A stretch of DNA of 64,000 nucleotides, from assembly GCF_021353265.1 (NCBI RefSeq), contig NZ_JAJTWU010000003.1, forward strand, positions 186,001 to 250,000, in the 5' to 3' direction. This stretch comes from Pelomonas cellulosilytica (lineage in GTDB: Bacteria; Pseudomonadota; Gammaproteobacteria; Burkholderiales; Burkholderiaceae_C). A program made the position numbers and the translations under genes. The notes beneath the pieces were generated by a model. The model was not told where the DNA came from and did not search any database. It was given only the letters and a program-made list of their open reading frames with translations. Of this stretch, positions 47,164 to 55,495 are shown one piece after another (within the stretch, counting starts at the first letter, position 1; each line of letters starts with the position of its first letter).

Positions 47164-48276
47164 ATGCCCCCCAGCTTGAAAATTCCCCTTCTCCCGCTCG
47201 CGGCTCTCTTCCTGTTCACCCCTGGCCTCGCGCTCGCGAAGAAGGCCGCCAGTTCAGCACCTGCAGCATCGGCGCCCGTAGCCGCTTCAGCAGCACAGTC
47301 GGCGCAACAGGAGTCCAATGTGTTGATGTTGCTGGCCGCGCTGGGGGTCGGCGCACTGGTCTTGTGGTTCGGAAGCAAGATCGTCTGGTTCTTCATCCGG
47401 CGCCTTGTTGCCGTGGCCTTGGCGCCATTTAGCGCTCTTATCCCCGCGCCGACCGTCCTGTATTCCAACGCTCCGGCCGAGGCGCCAACCAATTTCGCGA
47501 AGCAACTCGCCAACCTGCGCTTCGGTCCTGGCCGGCACCAGTTGTACCTCCACTTCGGCAACGCATCACATCGCACGCGCTTCGACACCAGGCTTGACGA
47601 GATGGGGGCGCGGAGCGGCAACAGCTACTTCCTTTCGCCAAAGAAGCTGGCGAAAGTGTTCGCCAAGGCGGTGACCAGTTCGAGCCCCGGCATCATCGGC
47701 ACGCACATGGCCGTGATTCGTTTTCGCAGAGGCTACCTCGGCCTATTCGGAAAGCTTCGGAGCGAGTACCAACACTGGGCGGGCCTGGATCACGAGATCT
47801 ACCTCTTCGCAGGCGGCACCGCGGTTGAGCTGGACGAAATTGCCGCGGATGTGAACCGGACGCTGATGCGAATGGCTCAGCAGGGCATCTTCCCCATAAA
47901 CAATCCGCCGCAGGTGTCGTGGGGCGAGACGGCGACCATCAACAGCCGTGCCGACCTTGTGACGGCAGCTCATAGCGGCTTAGTTCAGGTCATGGACTGG
48001 ACGAAGGTGACGCGTTCTGCCAAGGCGATCGGCGATTCGGAGATCAGCTCTGCGGTAGCGGCCGGCGTGCTGCCGACGGCAATGACGCTGGACTCTTTGG
48101 TGCGGCATGCCCAGATCGAAGTGCCTGGCTTCGATCCGGCGTCCACTGTCTTCGACGAGTACCCGCTTGGCCATGTCAACCCGACCACGGGCCTTCCAAT
48201 GCTTCCGAACGCCCCTGTCGATGTGCACGGCACCATGTTCATGGTCGAGAACGCGGTGGACCATCACGCTGGCTGA
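47164..48276 (+). CDS. unrecognised 370-aa membrane-anchored protein
   Basis: Not recognised. Signal peptide or first helix (residues 1-25), an Ala/Ser-rich stretch, a transmembrane segment (about 53-78), then about 290 residues of soluble domain with patches such as GRHQLYLHFGNASHRTRF, YLFAGGTAVELDEIAADVN and FDEYPLGHVNPTTGLPMLPN. AT-richer than its neighbours. It fills the interior of the second duplicated unit where the first has a PEP-CTERM gene, so it probably arrived by transfer or replacement. No neighbour suggests a function. Confidence 0.65.
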   Translation: MPPSLKIPLLPLAALFLFTPGLALAKKAASSAPAASAPVAASAAQSAQQESNVLMLLAALGVGALVLWFGSKIVWFFIRRLVAVALAPFSALIPAPTVLYSNAPAEAPTNFAKQLANLRFGPGRHQLYLHFGNASHRTRFDTRLDEMGARSGNSYFLSPKKLAKVFAKAVTSSSPGIIGTHMAVIRFRRGYLGLFGKLRSEYQHWAGLDHEIYLFAGGTAVELDEIAADVNRTLMRMAQQGIFPINNPPQVSWGETATINSRADLVTAAHSGLVQVMDWTKVTRSAKAIGDSEISSAVAAGVLPTAMTLDSLVRHAQIEVPGFDPASTVFDEYPLGHVNPTTGLPMLPNAPVDVHGTMFMVENAVDHHAG

Positions 48277-48312
48277 CGGGCGATACGGTGCCCAGGAACG
48301 CCGGTATTGGAG

Positions 48313-48366
48313 GTAGCGGGCTTGGCGCTGGCGCTGAACACCCCGCCTCGCCAGCAGCTGACGTAG
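48313..48366 (+). pseudogene. relic of a PEP-CTERM tail
   Basis: Reads VAGLALALNTPPRQQLT then a stop. 19 bases (GGGCTTGGCGCTGGCGCTG, 48318-48336) are identical to 46082-46100 in the tag of the intact PEP-CTERM gene. The offset is 2236 bp, nearly that of the ureC repeat (2230), so both belong to one duplicated segment. The rest of 48277-48503 holds no gene. Confidence 0.6.
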
Positions 48367-48503
48367 TCCAGCAACGCGTCTATCGAGGCACGGAGTTATC
48401 GCTAACCAGAATGAGCTGGTCCACTGCCCCACTCCGGCTCGCGACCAGCCAGCGTTGACGCTTCCTACGAAGGCGCCTCATCAAGTGCAGCCAGGTGGCG
48501 CCG

Positions 48504-50222
48504 CTAGAACAAGAAATACCTCTGCGCCATCGGCAACTCCTTCGCCGGCTCGCAGGTCAGCAGCACGCCGTCCGCCCTCACCTCGTACGTCTGCGCGTCG
48601 ATCTCCATCGTCGGCAGGTAGTTGTTGTGCACCATGTCGGCCTTCTTGACCGAGCGGCAGCCGTGCACCGGCACCAGCGTCTTGGTCAGGCCAAGCTTCT
48701 CGGCGTGCGCCTTGCCGGACTGGCTGACAAAGGTCAGCGAGCCCTGTGACAGCGCGCCGCCGAAGGCCCCGAACATCGGCCGGTAGTGCACCGGCTGCGG
48801 CGTGGGGATGGACGCATTCGCGTCGCCCATCGCAGCGGCAGCGATGAAGCCGCCCTTGAGGATGAGCGACGGCTTCACGCCGAAGAAGGCGGGCTTCCAC
48901 AAAACGAGGTCGGCCCACTTGCCGACCTCGATGCTGCCGACCTCGTGGCTGATGCCGTGGGCCAGCGCGGGGTTGATGGCGAGCTTGGCGAGGTAGCGCT
49001 TCACGCGGGCGTTGTCGTTGCCGGCGCCGTCGCCGGGCAGCGCACCGCGCTGCACCTTCATCTTGTGTGCGGTCTGCCAGCAACGCAGGCTCACTTCACC
49101 CACGCGGCCCATGGCCTGCGAGTCGGACGAGAACATGCTGATGGCACCCAGGTCGTGCAGGATGTCTTCAGCAGCGATGGTCTCGCGGCGGATGCGGCTT
49201 TCGGCGAAGGCCAGGTCCTCGGCGATGCCGGCGTCCAGGTGGTGGCACACCATCAGCATGTCGAGGTGCTCGTCCAGCGTGTTGACGGTGAACGGCCGCG
49301 TAGGGTTGGTAGAACTGGGCAGCACGTTCGCTTCGCCCACCACCTTCATGATGTCCGGCGCATGGCCGCCGCCAGCGCCTTCGGTGTGGAAGCTGTGGAT
49401 GGTGCGGCCCTTGAAGGCGGCGATCGTGTCCTCCACGAAGCCGCTCTCGTTGAGCGTGTCGGTATGGATGGCGACCTGCGTGTCGGTCAGCTCAGCCACG
49501 CTGAGGCAGTTGTCGATGGCCGCCGGCGTCGTGCCCCAGTCCTCATGCAGCTTCAGGCCGATGGCGCCGGCGTCGATCTGCTGCATCAGAGCCGACGGCA
49601 AGCTGGCGTTGCCCTTGCCCATGAAGCCGAGGTTCATCGGAAAGGCGTCGGCCGCCTTCAGCATCGTCGCAATGTGGCTCGGGCCGGGCGTGCAGGTGGT
49701 GGCCAGCGTGCCGGTAGCGGGGCCGGTTCCGCCGCCGATCATCGTCGTCACGCCGCTCATCAGCGCCTCTTCGATCTGCTGCGGGCAGATGAAGTGGATG
49801 TGCGTATCGATGGCGCCGGGCGTCACGATGAAGCCCTCGCCCGCGATGATTTCGGTGCCGGGGCCGATGACGATGTTCACGCCCGGTTGCACGTCGGGGT
49901 TGCCGGCCTTGCCGATGGCGGCGATGCGGCAGCCGCGCAGGCCGATGTCGGCCTTGACGATGCCCCAGTGGTCGACGATGACGGCGTTGGTGATGACGGT
50001 GTCTACCGCGTCAGCGGCGCCCGGGCCATTCGGGCGCTGGGACTGGCCCATGCCATCGCGTACGGTCTTGCCGCCACCGAATTTCACCTCCTCGCCGTAG
50101 CCGCCCGCGGCCAGCGTGAAGTCTTTTTCGATCTCGATGACGAGGGCTGTATCTGCCAGGCGCAGCTTGTCGCCGACGGTGGGGCCGAGCATCTCGGCAT
50201 AGGCGCGACGGGAAATTTTCAT
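48504..50222 (-). CDS. ureC: urease alpha subunit UreC
   Basis: Catalytic subunit that hydrolyses urea to ammonia and carbamate at a dinuclear nickel site. 572 aa, full length. Active-site residues are present: the HIH pair (DTHIHFICP), the carbamylated Lys in GLKLHEDWG, His in [10 protein letters not shown] and [15 protein letters not shown], the flap Cys in MVCHHLD, and the Asp ligand in [10 protein letters not shown]. The ATG at 50220-50222 overlaps the ureB stop by 4 bp. The 3' 402 bp is duplicated at 46289-46690. Confidence 0.98.
   Translation of the reverse strand: MKISRRAYAEMLGPTVGDKLRLADTALVIEIEKDFTLAAGGYGEEVKFGGGKTVRDGMGQSQRPNGPGAADAVDTVITNAVIVDHWGIVKADIGLRGCRIAAIGKAGNPDVQPGVNIVIGPGTEIIAGEGFIVTPGAIDTHIHFICPQQIEEALMSGVTTMIGGGTGPATGTLATTCTPGPSHIATMLKAADAFPMNLGFMGKGNASLPSALMQQIDAGAIGLKLHEDWGTTPAAIDNCLSVAELTDTQVAIHTDTLNESGFVEDTIAAFKGRTIHSFHTEGAGGGHAPDIMKVVGEANVLPSSTNPTRPFTVNTLDEHLDMLMVCHHLDAGIAEDLAFAESRIRRETIAAEDILHDLGAISMFSSDSQAMGRVGEVSLRCWQTAHKMKVQRGALPGDGAGNDNARVKRYLAKLAINPALAHGISHEVGSIEVGKWADLVLWKPAFFGVKPSLILKGGFIAAAAMGDANASIPTPQPVHYRPMFGAFGGALSQGSLTFVSQSGKAHAEKLGLTKTLVPVHGCRSVKKADMVHNNYLPTMEIDAQTYEVRADGVLLTCEPAKELPMAQRYFLF
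48519..48920. repeat. 402-bp direct repeat, copy 2 (3' end of intact ureC)
   Basis: Partner of 46289-46690. It lies within the end of the functional ureC. Recombination between the two copies would delete the 370-aa gene and leave a ureC gene with only a few changed bases. Confidence 0.95.
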
Positions 50223-50524
50223 AGCTTGCCTTGCACGAGGCCGCGGAAGCCGTAGACCTGGCGGTCACCGGCCAAATCGACCAGCTCGACGGTGCGCGTC
50301 TGCCCGGGCTCGAAGCGCACGGCCGTACCGCTGCAGATGTTCAGGCGCATGCCGCGGGCAGCGTCACGGTCGAAGCTCAGCGCCGCGTTCGTCTCGGCGA
50401 AGTGGTAGTGCGAGCCCACCTGGATGGGCCGCGTGCCGGCGTTGGCGACCTTGAGGGTCAGCGTTCGACGGCCGGGGTTGAGCTCGTGCTCGCCCTCAGC
50501 CGTGATGAGTTCACCCGGGATCAT
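50219..50524 (-). CDS. ureB: urease beta subunit UreB
   Basis: 101 aa structural subunit. Core motifs are [37 protein letters not shown] and [21 protein letters not shown]. The ATG at 50522-50524 overlaps the small upstream ORF stop by one base (TGATG). Coupled with ureC by an ATGA overlap. Confidence 0.97.
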   Translation of the reverse strand: MIPGELITAEGEHELNPGRRTLTLKVANAGTRPIQVGSHYHFAETNAALSFDRDAARGMRLNICSGTAVRFEPGQTRTVELVDLAGDRQVYGFRGLVQGKL

Positions 50525-50688
50525 CACTTGCGGCCCTTGCTGAACCACCAGACGGCCACACCGGCAATGGCCGCCAGCGCCGACAGACCGGCACCGTCCC
50601 AGCCGTGCAGGTGCGCCGCCGGGGCGCCGTGGCCGTCGTGGGCGAACGCCGGAGCGGCGACTAGGGCAAGGAGGAGAACGCTTCGCAT
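50524..50688 (-). CDS. tiny His-rich membrane protein between ureA and ureB
   Basis: 54 aa, too short for most gene finders. Signal-like segment ([16 protein letters not shown]), then [17 protein letters not shown] with four His, and one transmembrane helix ending in a basic tail (WWFSKGRK). The His motif after the signal recalls the start of HupE/UreJ nickel permeases, but only one further helix follows, so it is not a full UreJ. Its stop is fused with the ureB start, which supports translation. Perhaps a nickel-binding periplasmic peptide or a shrunken UreJ. Confidence 0.6.
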   Translation of the reverse strand: MRSVLLLALVAAPAFAHDGHGAPAAHLHGWDGAGLSALAAIAGVAVWWFSKGRK

Positions 50689-50720
50689 ACGGGGACCTCG
50701 TGGCGTGGTGGGGTTCGACT

Positions 50721-50800
50721 GAGCGGCTGCCATGCAACCGGCTTCGCCGGGCCGTCGACAGCGCCCCCCTTGAGGGGGCCGGCGCAGTCGGGACGGGCTG
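50721..50800. repeat. dispersed GC-rich repeat, copy 1
   Basis: Shares the order GCGGCTGCC, CCGGCTT-GCC, CAGCGCCCC, TTGAGGGGGCCGGCG with 53407-53490. The central CCCCTTGAGGGG-type segment is an inverted repeat. Both copies are intergenic, which suggests a REP/BIME-like family of the genome. Confidence 0.55.
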
Positions 50801-50802
50801 AT

Positions 50803-51105
50803 CTAGACAATCGGTTGGTGGACGGTGACGAGCTTGGTGCCATCGGGGAAGGTGGCTTCAACCTGGATCTCCGGGATCATCTCGGCGATGCCGTCCATGA
50901 CGTCGTCGCGCGTAAGCACCATGCGGCCGTCGCTCATCAGCTCGGCGACGGTCTTGCCGTCGCGCGCGCCTTCGAGGATGGCGGCGCTGATGAGGGCGAC
51001 GGCCTCGGGGTAGTTGAGCTTCAGGCCCCGCGCCTTGCGGCGTTCGGCCAACAAGGCTGCCGTGAAGAGCAGCAGCTTGTCCTTCTCACGTGGTGTCAGT
51101 TCCAT
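50803..51105 (-). CDS. ureA: urease gamma subunit UreA
   Basis: 100 aa. Typical [23 protein letters not shown] start, [21 protein letters not shown], and VTVHQPIV end. First of the urease structural genes. About 70 bp from the nitroreductase gene upstream on the same strand, so either has its own short promoter or reads through. Confidence 0.97.
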   Translation of the reverse strand: MELTPREKDKLLLFTAALLAERRKARGLKLNYPEAVALISAAILEGARDGKTVAELMSDGRMVLTRDDVMDGIAEMIPEIQVEATFPDGTKLVTVHQPIV

Positions 51106-51175
51106 GTCGCTGTGCTCGATTATTTTCAGTGGGCCCGGGCGGCTTCAAGGCGCGGCCAAGCGGCGTGCAATAGGG

Positions 51176-51754
51176 TCAAGGCTTGCAAGGCGAATGCCAA
51201 TCTTCCATCACCTCGGCCACCGCCGGCTTGCGGGCTGGCCCTGAGGGGCGCTTGGCCGGCGTGCCCAGCGCTATCCAGCCCAGCAGCGTTTCGCCAGGCC
51301 CGCAGAACGCCGCGGCGATCACCGGGTTGCGCACCTTGGCGCCGCTCAGCATCTTGCCGCCGAAGCCCAGCGCATGCGCGGCCGTCATGAACTGCGCGAT
51401 GGCCCCACCGACGGCCGCCCACTGTTCATGGGCCGGCACCTGTGGGTGGCCCAGGTCGATGCGAGCGACGACGGCCACCGTCACGGGTGGCTTCAGTGCA
51501 CGCTCGGCGTCCAGCGCGGCGCCCTCCTCGCCCTTGCCGGCCGCGCGCGCGGCACTGGCGAACAGCTCTGCCATTTGCGCCTTGGCATCGCCACGCACCA
51601 CCTTGAAGCGATAAGGCACCAATTCGGCGTGGTCCGGCGCACGCAGCGCGGCCTGCGCCATCAGCGCGAGTTGCGCATCGTCGGGCCCGGGCTCGGCGAG
51701 GTATTTGGGGCCGACGGAGTAGCGCGTCAGCAAGGCATCGATCGTCATCGTCAT
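51176..51754 (-). CDS. YdjA-like nitroreductase family protein
   Basis: 192-aa FMN-dependent oxidoreductase: MTMTIDALLTRYSVGPKYLAEPGPD start, LRAPDHAELVPYRFKVV, and AAHALGFGGKMLSG. The small size and wording match E. coli YdjA, which is encoded next to selD (selenophosphate synthetase) there. Here it ends the selenium operon. The ATG at 51752-51754 overlaps the permease stop by 4 bp, so it is translationally coupled with the transporter. The real substrate is unknown; reduction of a selenium compound is only a guess. Confidence 0.82.
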   Translation of the reverse strand: MTMTIDALLTRYSVGPKYLAEPGPDDAQLALMAQAALRAPDHAELVPYRFKVVRGDAKAQMAELFASAARAAGKGEEGAALDAERALKPPVTVAVVARIDLGHPQVPAHEQWAAVGGAIAQFMTAAHALGFGGKMLSGAKVRNPVIAAAFCGPGETLLGWIALGTPAKRPSGPARKPAVAEVMEDWHSPCKP

Positions 51755-53358
51755 TGCGTGAGGTGGCGCCGCAAGCGCCAAGACAGTGCATCCACCAGCG
51801 CCACCAGCGCCACCATGGCGATCAGCACCGTGCAGGCCTCGTGCATCTGGAACAGGCCCAGGTGGTAGCTCAGCATCTGGCCCAGTCCACCGGCGCCGAC
51901 GACGCCCATGATGCTCGCCGCGCGAATGTTGTTCTCCCAGCGGTAGAGCGTATAGCTGGCCAGCTGCGGCAGCGTCTGCGGCAGGGTGGCGAAGAGCCAC
52001 ACACGGGCCGCGCGGAGGCCGCGCTGGCGCAGCGCCAGGGCCGCGTCGGACGGTGCGTTTTCGAAGGCCTCAGCGAACAGCCGGCCCAGCACGCCGCTGG
52101 TGTGCAGCGCCAGCGCCAGCGTGCCGGGCAGCGGTCCCAGGCCGGCGAGGATCAGCAGCTGCACGGCCCACACGAGCTCCGGCACGCTGCGCAGCACGTT
52201 GAGCACGAAGCGCGCGGCTTCACGGGCCACGCCGGTGCCCGCCGCTGGCAAGGCCAGCAGCAGGCCGCCCAGGACGGCCAGCGCCGTGCCCAGCGCCGAC
52301 ATCGCCAGCGTCTCCAACAGCGCCCAGCCGGTCTTGGCCAGGAAGGGCGGCGCCATCTCGGGCGGGAAGAAGCTGGCGACGAAGCGGCCCATGCCGCCTA
52401 GAGCATCGGGGCCGAGGAAGGCAGCCCATTGCAAGTCCAGCGAGACGAAGCTGCACGCCACCAATGCGAGCAGGCCGAGCCCGACCGCGACGCTGCTGAA
52501 GCGCGGCCATGAGGCCGGTGAGGCCGCGCCGGCCTGCGCGGGCGCGACGTCCAGCTGGTTACGCAGCCAGCGGCTGAACGCGTCGCTGGCCATCACGAGC
52601 GCGATGAACACCAGCAGGATGGAACTCACCTCGGAGCCCGAGAACATCTTGGACGCACTGTCCAGCAGCTGCCCCAGCCCGCCGGCGCCGACGAAGCCCA
52701 GCACGACAGACGAGCGCACCGCGCACTCCCAGCGGTAGACCGTGTAGCTCAACAGCTCGGGCAGGCAGCTGGGCAGCGCGCCGAACAGCAGGGCCTGCAG
52801 CCGACTGCTGCCGCCGCGCAGCAGGGCTTGCGTGGGCGCGGGGTCGGCGCTTTCGAGAATCTCGGCGTAGACCTTGCCGAGCATGCCGCCGTAGGCTATG
52901 GCGATGGCCAGCACGCCGGACGTCGGCCCGAGGCCCACGACGCGCACGAACACCAGCGCCCAGACCAGCTCGGGGATGGACCGCAGACCCACCAGCACGG
53001 CGCGTACCGCGCGGCGCAGCCAGCGCGCCGGGCCCGGCCGGCCTTCCAGCGTGCTGGCCGACAGACGCGACGTGGCCACCAGCGCCGCCGGCACCGCGAT
53101 GACCAGCGCCAGTGCCATACCGGCCGTGGCAATGGCCACCGTGCGCCAGGTCTCGTGCGCAAGCTCGGCCAGGAAGCCGGCGTCCATGCGCGGCGGGAAG
53201 AATTGCGCAAGGTAGCGACCCGTCACCTGCAGCGCACGCTCGTCGAACAGCGTCCACGGCTTGAACTCGGCCAGCACGAGCATCGGCCAAGCCAGCACGA
53301 GGGCGACCAGCAAGGCTAGTGTGCGCCGTGCACGCGCCGGATCTTGCATTGCGTTCAT
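51751..53358 (-). CDS. fused tandem ABC permease, PhnE type (putative selenate/phosphonate)
   Basis: 535 aa with two consecutive PhnE-like permease domains. Each has about six helices and an EAA-like loop: residues about 50-260 contain RSIPELVWALVFVR and SSVVLGFVGAGGLGQLL; residues about 320-530 contain RSVPELVWAVQLLILAG and RAASIMGVVGAGGLGQML. Usually two copies of one PhnE form the pore; here one chain supplies both. The ATG at 53356-53358 precedes the first helix. Partners are the ATPase and binding protein upstream. Confidence 0.88.
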   Translation of the reverse strand: MNAMQDPARARRTLALLVALVLAWPMLVLAEFKPWTLFDERALQVTGRYLAQFFPPRMDAGFLAELAHETWRTVAIATAGMALALVIAVPAALVATSRLSASTLEGRPGPARWLRRAVRAVLVGLRSIPELVWALVFVRVVGLGPTSGVLAIAIAYGGMLGKVYAEILESADPAPTQALLRGGSSRLQALLFGALPSCLPELLSYTVYRWECAVRSSVVLGFVGAGGLGQLLDSASKMFSGSEVSSILLVFIALVMASDAFSRWLRNQLDVAPAQAGAASPASWPRFSSVAVGLGLLALVACSFVSLDLQWAAFLGPDALGGMGRFVASFFPPEMAPPFLAKTGWALLETLAMSALGTALAVLGGLLLALPAAGTGVAREAARFVLNVLRSVPELVWAVQLLILAGLGPLPGTLALALHTSGVLGRLFAEAFENAPSDAALALRQRGLRAARVWLFATLPQTLPQLASYTLYRWENNIRAASIMGVVGAGGLGQMLSYHLGLFQMHEACTVLIAMVALVALVDALSWRLRRHLTQ

Positions 53359-53406
53359 GCCTGGCACCGCACGAACAGTGGAGCGCGAGGCGCAGCGCGG
53401 ACCATC

Positions 53407-53490
53407 GAGCGGCTGCCGGGGATCCGGCTTTGCCTGCCCACCAGCAGCGCCCCTTCGAGGGGGCCGGCGAAGCCGGTCGGGGGTGGACTC
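53407..53490. repeat. dispersed GC-rich repeat, copy 2
   Basis: Second copy of the repeat at 50721-50800, in the 133-bp gap between permease and ATPase genes. The core CCCCTTCGAGGGGG is palindromic and could act as an mRNA stabiliser or attenuator within the operon. Confidence 0.55.
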
Positions 53491-53491
53491 A

Positions 53492-54298
53492 TCACCTGCA
53501 CATGGCCTGGGGCAGAGGGACGGGCTGCGGCAGCGGCGCCACCTCGGGTGGCGCATCGTGCTGGCTGCGGTAGAGCTCGTCCAGCAGGTCGCCGTCGATG
53601 CCGGTCGGCGCGCCGTCGTAGACGACGCGCCCCGCCCGCAGCGCGATGACGCGGGGGAAATGCTTCAGCGCCAGGTCCACCTGATGCAGGCTGCAGACCA
53701 AGGCCGCACCCCGTTCCTGCGCGTTGCGCTGCAGTGCCGCAAGCGCCCGTTCGGCGCGCGTCGGGTCCAGCGCGGCCAGCGGCTCGTCGGCCAACCACAG
53801 CCGCGCCTCGGACACCAGCAGCCGCGCCAGGCCCACGCGCTGGCGTTCTCCGCCAGACAGGCGGTCCACGCGCAGCCACAGCTTGTCGGGCAGGTCCAGC
53901 TGCTCCAACGCGGCCTGGGCCAGCGGCGCATCGGGCGGGCTCCACAGAGTGCGCAGGCTGCGGGCCAGCGACATGCCCGGCAGCCGCGCCGCCAGCACCG
54001 CGACGGCCACGCGCTGGCGCGGCGGCAGCGGCGGTTGCTGCGGCGCCAGTGCCAGCGTGGCGCGCAGCCGCTGGCGCTCGCGGCGCTGCAGCGCCCACGG
54101 ATCGCGTCCGTCGAGCTGGAGGCGGCCGGCCAGCGGCGCCTGCATCAATGCCAGCGCACTGAGCAACGTTGTCTTGCCGGCGCCCGACGCACCAATCAAG
54201 GCGACTTGCTCACCCGCGGCGAGCGCAAGGCCCACGCCGCGCAGCACGGGCATCGTTCCACCCAGCGCCGCGGCATCGATGCCGTCGAGTGCGATCAC
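53492..54298 (-). CDS. ABC transporter ATP-binding protein, PhnC type
   Basis: 268 aa. Walker A GASGAGKTTLL, signature LSGGERQRVGLARLL, Walker B LWLADEPLAALDP, and the switch His in VCSLHQVDLAL. The domain order matches PhnC/PtxA-type ATPases. The ATG overlaps the binding-protein stop by 4 bp, and a repeat separates it from the permease gene. Confidence 0.92.
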   Translation of the reverse strand: MIALDGIDAAALGGTMPVLRGVGLALAAGEQVALIGASGAGKTTLLSALALMQAPLAGRLQLDGRDPWALQRRERQRLRATLALAPQQPPLPPRQRVAVAVLAARLPGMSLARSLRTLWSPPDAPLAQAALEQLDLPDKLWLRVDRLSGGERQRVGLARLLVSEARLWLADEPLAALDPTRAERALAALQRNAQERGAALVCSLHQVDLALKHFPRVIALRAGRVVYDGAPTGIDGDLLDELYRSQHDAPPEVAPLPQPVPLPQAMCR

Positions 54299-55170
54299 TT
54301 CAGCAGGCCAGCGTTCTCGGCAGCGGCCTTGATGCCGGTGTAGTTCTCGGGCTTGGTCGGGATGAATTTCGTCGCGCGCTGCAGGCCCAGGATCTCCTTG
54401 CCTTGCGGCGTGTTCGGGTCCAGCGCCAGGAAGGCGGCCTTGATCTTGTCCTGCAGCGCCTGCGGCATGTCGGCATGGACGGACCAGTTGTAGTCGAAGT
54501 AGGCAGGCGTCGTATAGAAGACCTTGACCTGGTTCGTATCCACCTTCTTGTCGGCGACGAACTTCTCCCAGACCGAGATGTTCAGCGCGCCGGCGTCGAC
54601 CTTGCCGCTGGCCACGGCGGCGATGGTCGCGTCATGCGCGCCGCTGAAGGCCACGCGCTTGAGGTCCACGTCGGGGTTGATCTTGGCAGCCAGCAGGTAG
54701 CTACGCGGCATCAGGTGGCCCGAGGTGCTGCTCTGCGAGCCGAAGGACAGCGTCTTGCCCTTGAGGTCTTCGAGCTTGTGGATGCCGCTCTTGGCGTCGG
54801 TGATGAAGACGGAGCGGAACTTCTCATCCTCCTCGCGCTGCACCAGCGGCACGATCTTGCCGTTGCTGCGCACGCTGGCCTGCACGAACGTGAAGCCGCC
54901 GAACCAGGCCAGGTCGATCTTCTTGTTGACGACGGTCTCCACCGCAGCGGCGTAGTCCGTCACCGGCGTCCACTCGACCTTCATGCCGAGCTTGCTTTCC
55001 AGGTACTGGCCCAGCGGCGCGAACTTGCGCGCCAGCTCGGTCGGCGACTCGTCGGGTATCGCGGTCACGCGCAGCACCTGCTGCTGCGCGTGCGCTGCGG
55101 CACCGGCGAACGCCAGCATGGCCAACAGGCCGCGCGCCACACGGGCGACGAAACGGGGGAAGGGAGTCAT
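54295..55170 (-). CDS. periplasmic binding protein, PhnD type (putative selenate-binding)
   Basis: 291 aa with a signal peptide (ends AHAQ). PhnD-like fold: LRVTAIPDESPTELARKFAPLG, MKVEWTPVTDYAAAVETVVN, IDLAWFGGFTFVQA and GSQSSTSGHLMPRSYLL. Proteins with this N-terminal wording are, as I recall, annotated as putative selenate ABC transporter substrate-binding proteins (a PhnD subfamily), rather than phosphonate binders. Its place after selC supports a selenium oxyanion, but phosphonate or phosphite cannot be excluded. The ATG at 55168-55170 starts the signal peptide. Confidence 0.85.
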   Translation of the reverse strand: MTPFPRFVARVARGLLAMLAFAGAAAHAQQQVLRVTAIPDESPTELARKFAPLGQYLESKLGMKVEWTPVTDYAAAVETVVNKKIDLAWFGGFTFVQASVRSNGKIVPLVQREEDEKFRSVFITDAKSGIHKLEDLKGKTLSFGSQSSTSGHLMPRSYLLAAKINPDVDLKRVAFSGAHDATIAAVASGKVDAGALNISVWEKFVADKKVDTNQVKVFYTTPAYFDYNWSVHADMPQALQDKIKAAFLALDPNTPQGKEILGLQRATKFIPTKPENYTGIKAAAENAGLLK

Positions 55171-55392
55171 CGTGGGTCTCCAGTTGAAGGGCGAGGTGGT
55201 GTTGCAGCGCGTGCCAGGCGCTGCATGTGCCTGACGGGTTGGGCATTCAGTCGACGCCAAGAACGGCCGGCCACAAGCGTGGGATCGCCGTCGCGAGCGG
55301 GCTCAGGTCGGTTCGAGCACCGCAGCCGTACTCTGATACGGCGAGGAGCACTGGGCCGAGATGAGCCCGTGCAGCAGGCGAGCCCATGCCAG

Positions 55393-55488
55393 TGGCGGAG
55401 GGGCGTGGGAGTCGAACCCACCCGGCAATGCGTGGCATCACCCACCGGGTTTGAAGCCCGGCCGACACACCGGTGTCGTTGCCCCTCC
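55393..55488 (-). tRNA. selC: selenocysteine tRNA (anticodon UCA)
   Basis: 96 nt including the encoded CCA end. Acceptor stem of 8 bp (GGAGGGGC / GCCCCTCC), a long 6-bp D stem (CGACAC / GTGTCG, loop CGGT), anticodon arm CCGGG-CTTCAAA-CCCGG with anticodon TCA, an 8-bp variable stem (GGTGATGC / GCATTGCC), and T arm GTGGG / CCCAC with TTCGACT. This 8+5 shape is unique to bacterial tRNA-Sec. It lies 7 bp after selB on the same strand, so it is probably cut from the operon transcript. Confidence 0.97.
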
Positions 55489-55495
55489 AGGGTGT

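Noticed and set aside
55325-55342. Terminator after selC
   Set aside because: The hairpin GCCGTA / TACGGC is real but has no T run and only a 6-bp stem; too weak to call as a terminator.
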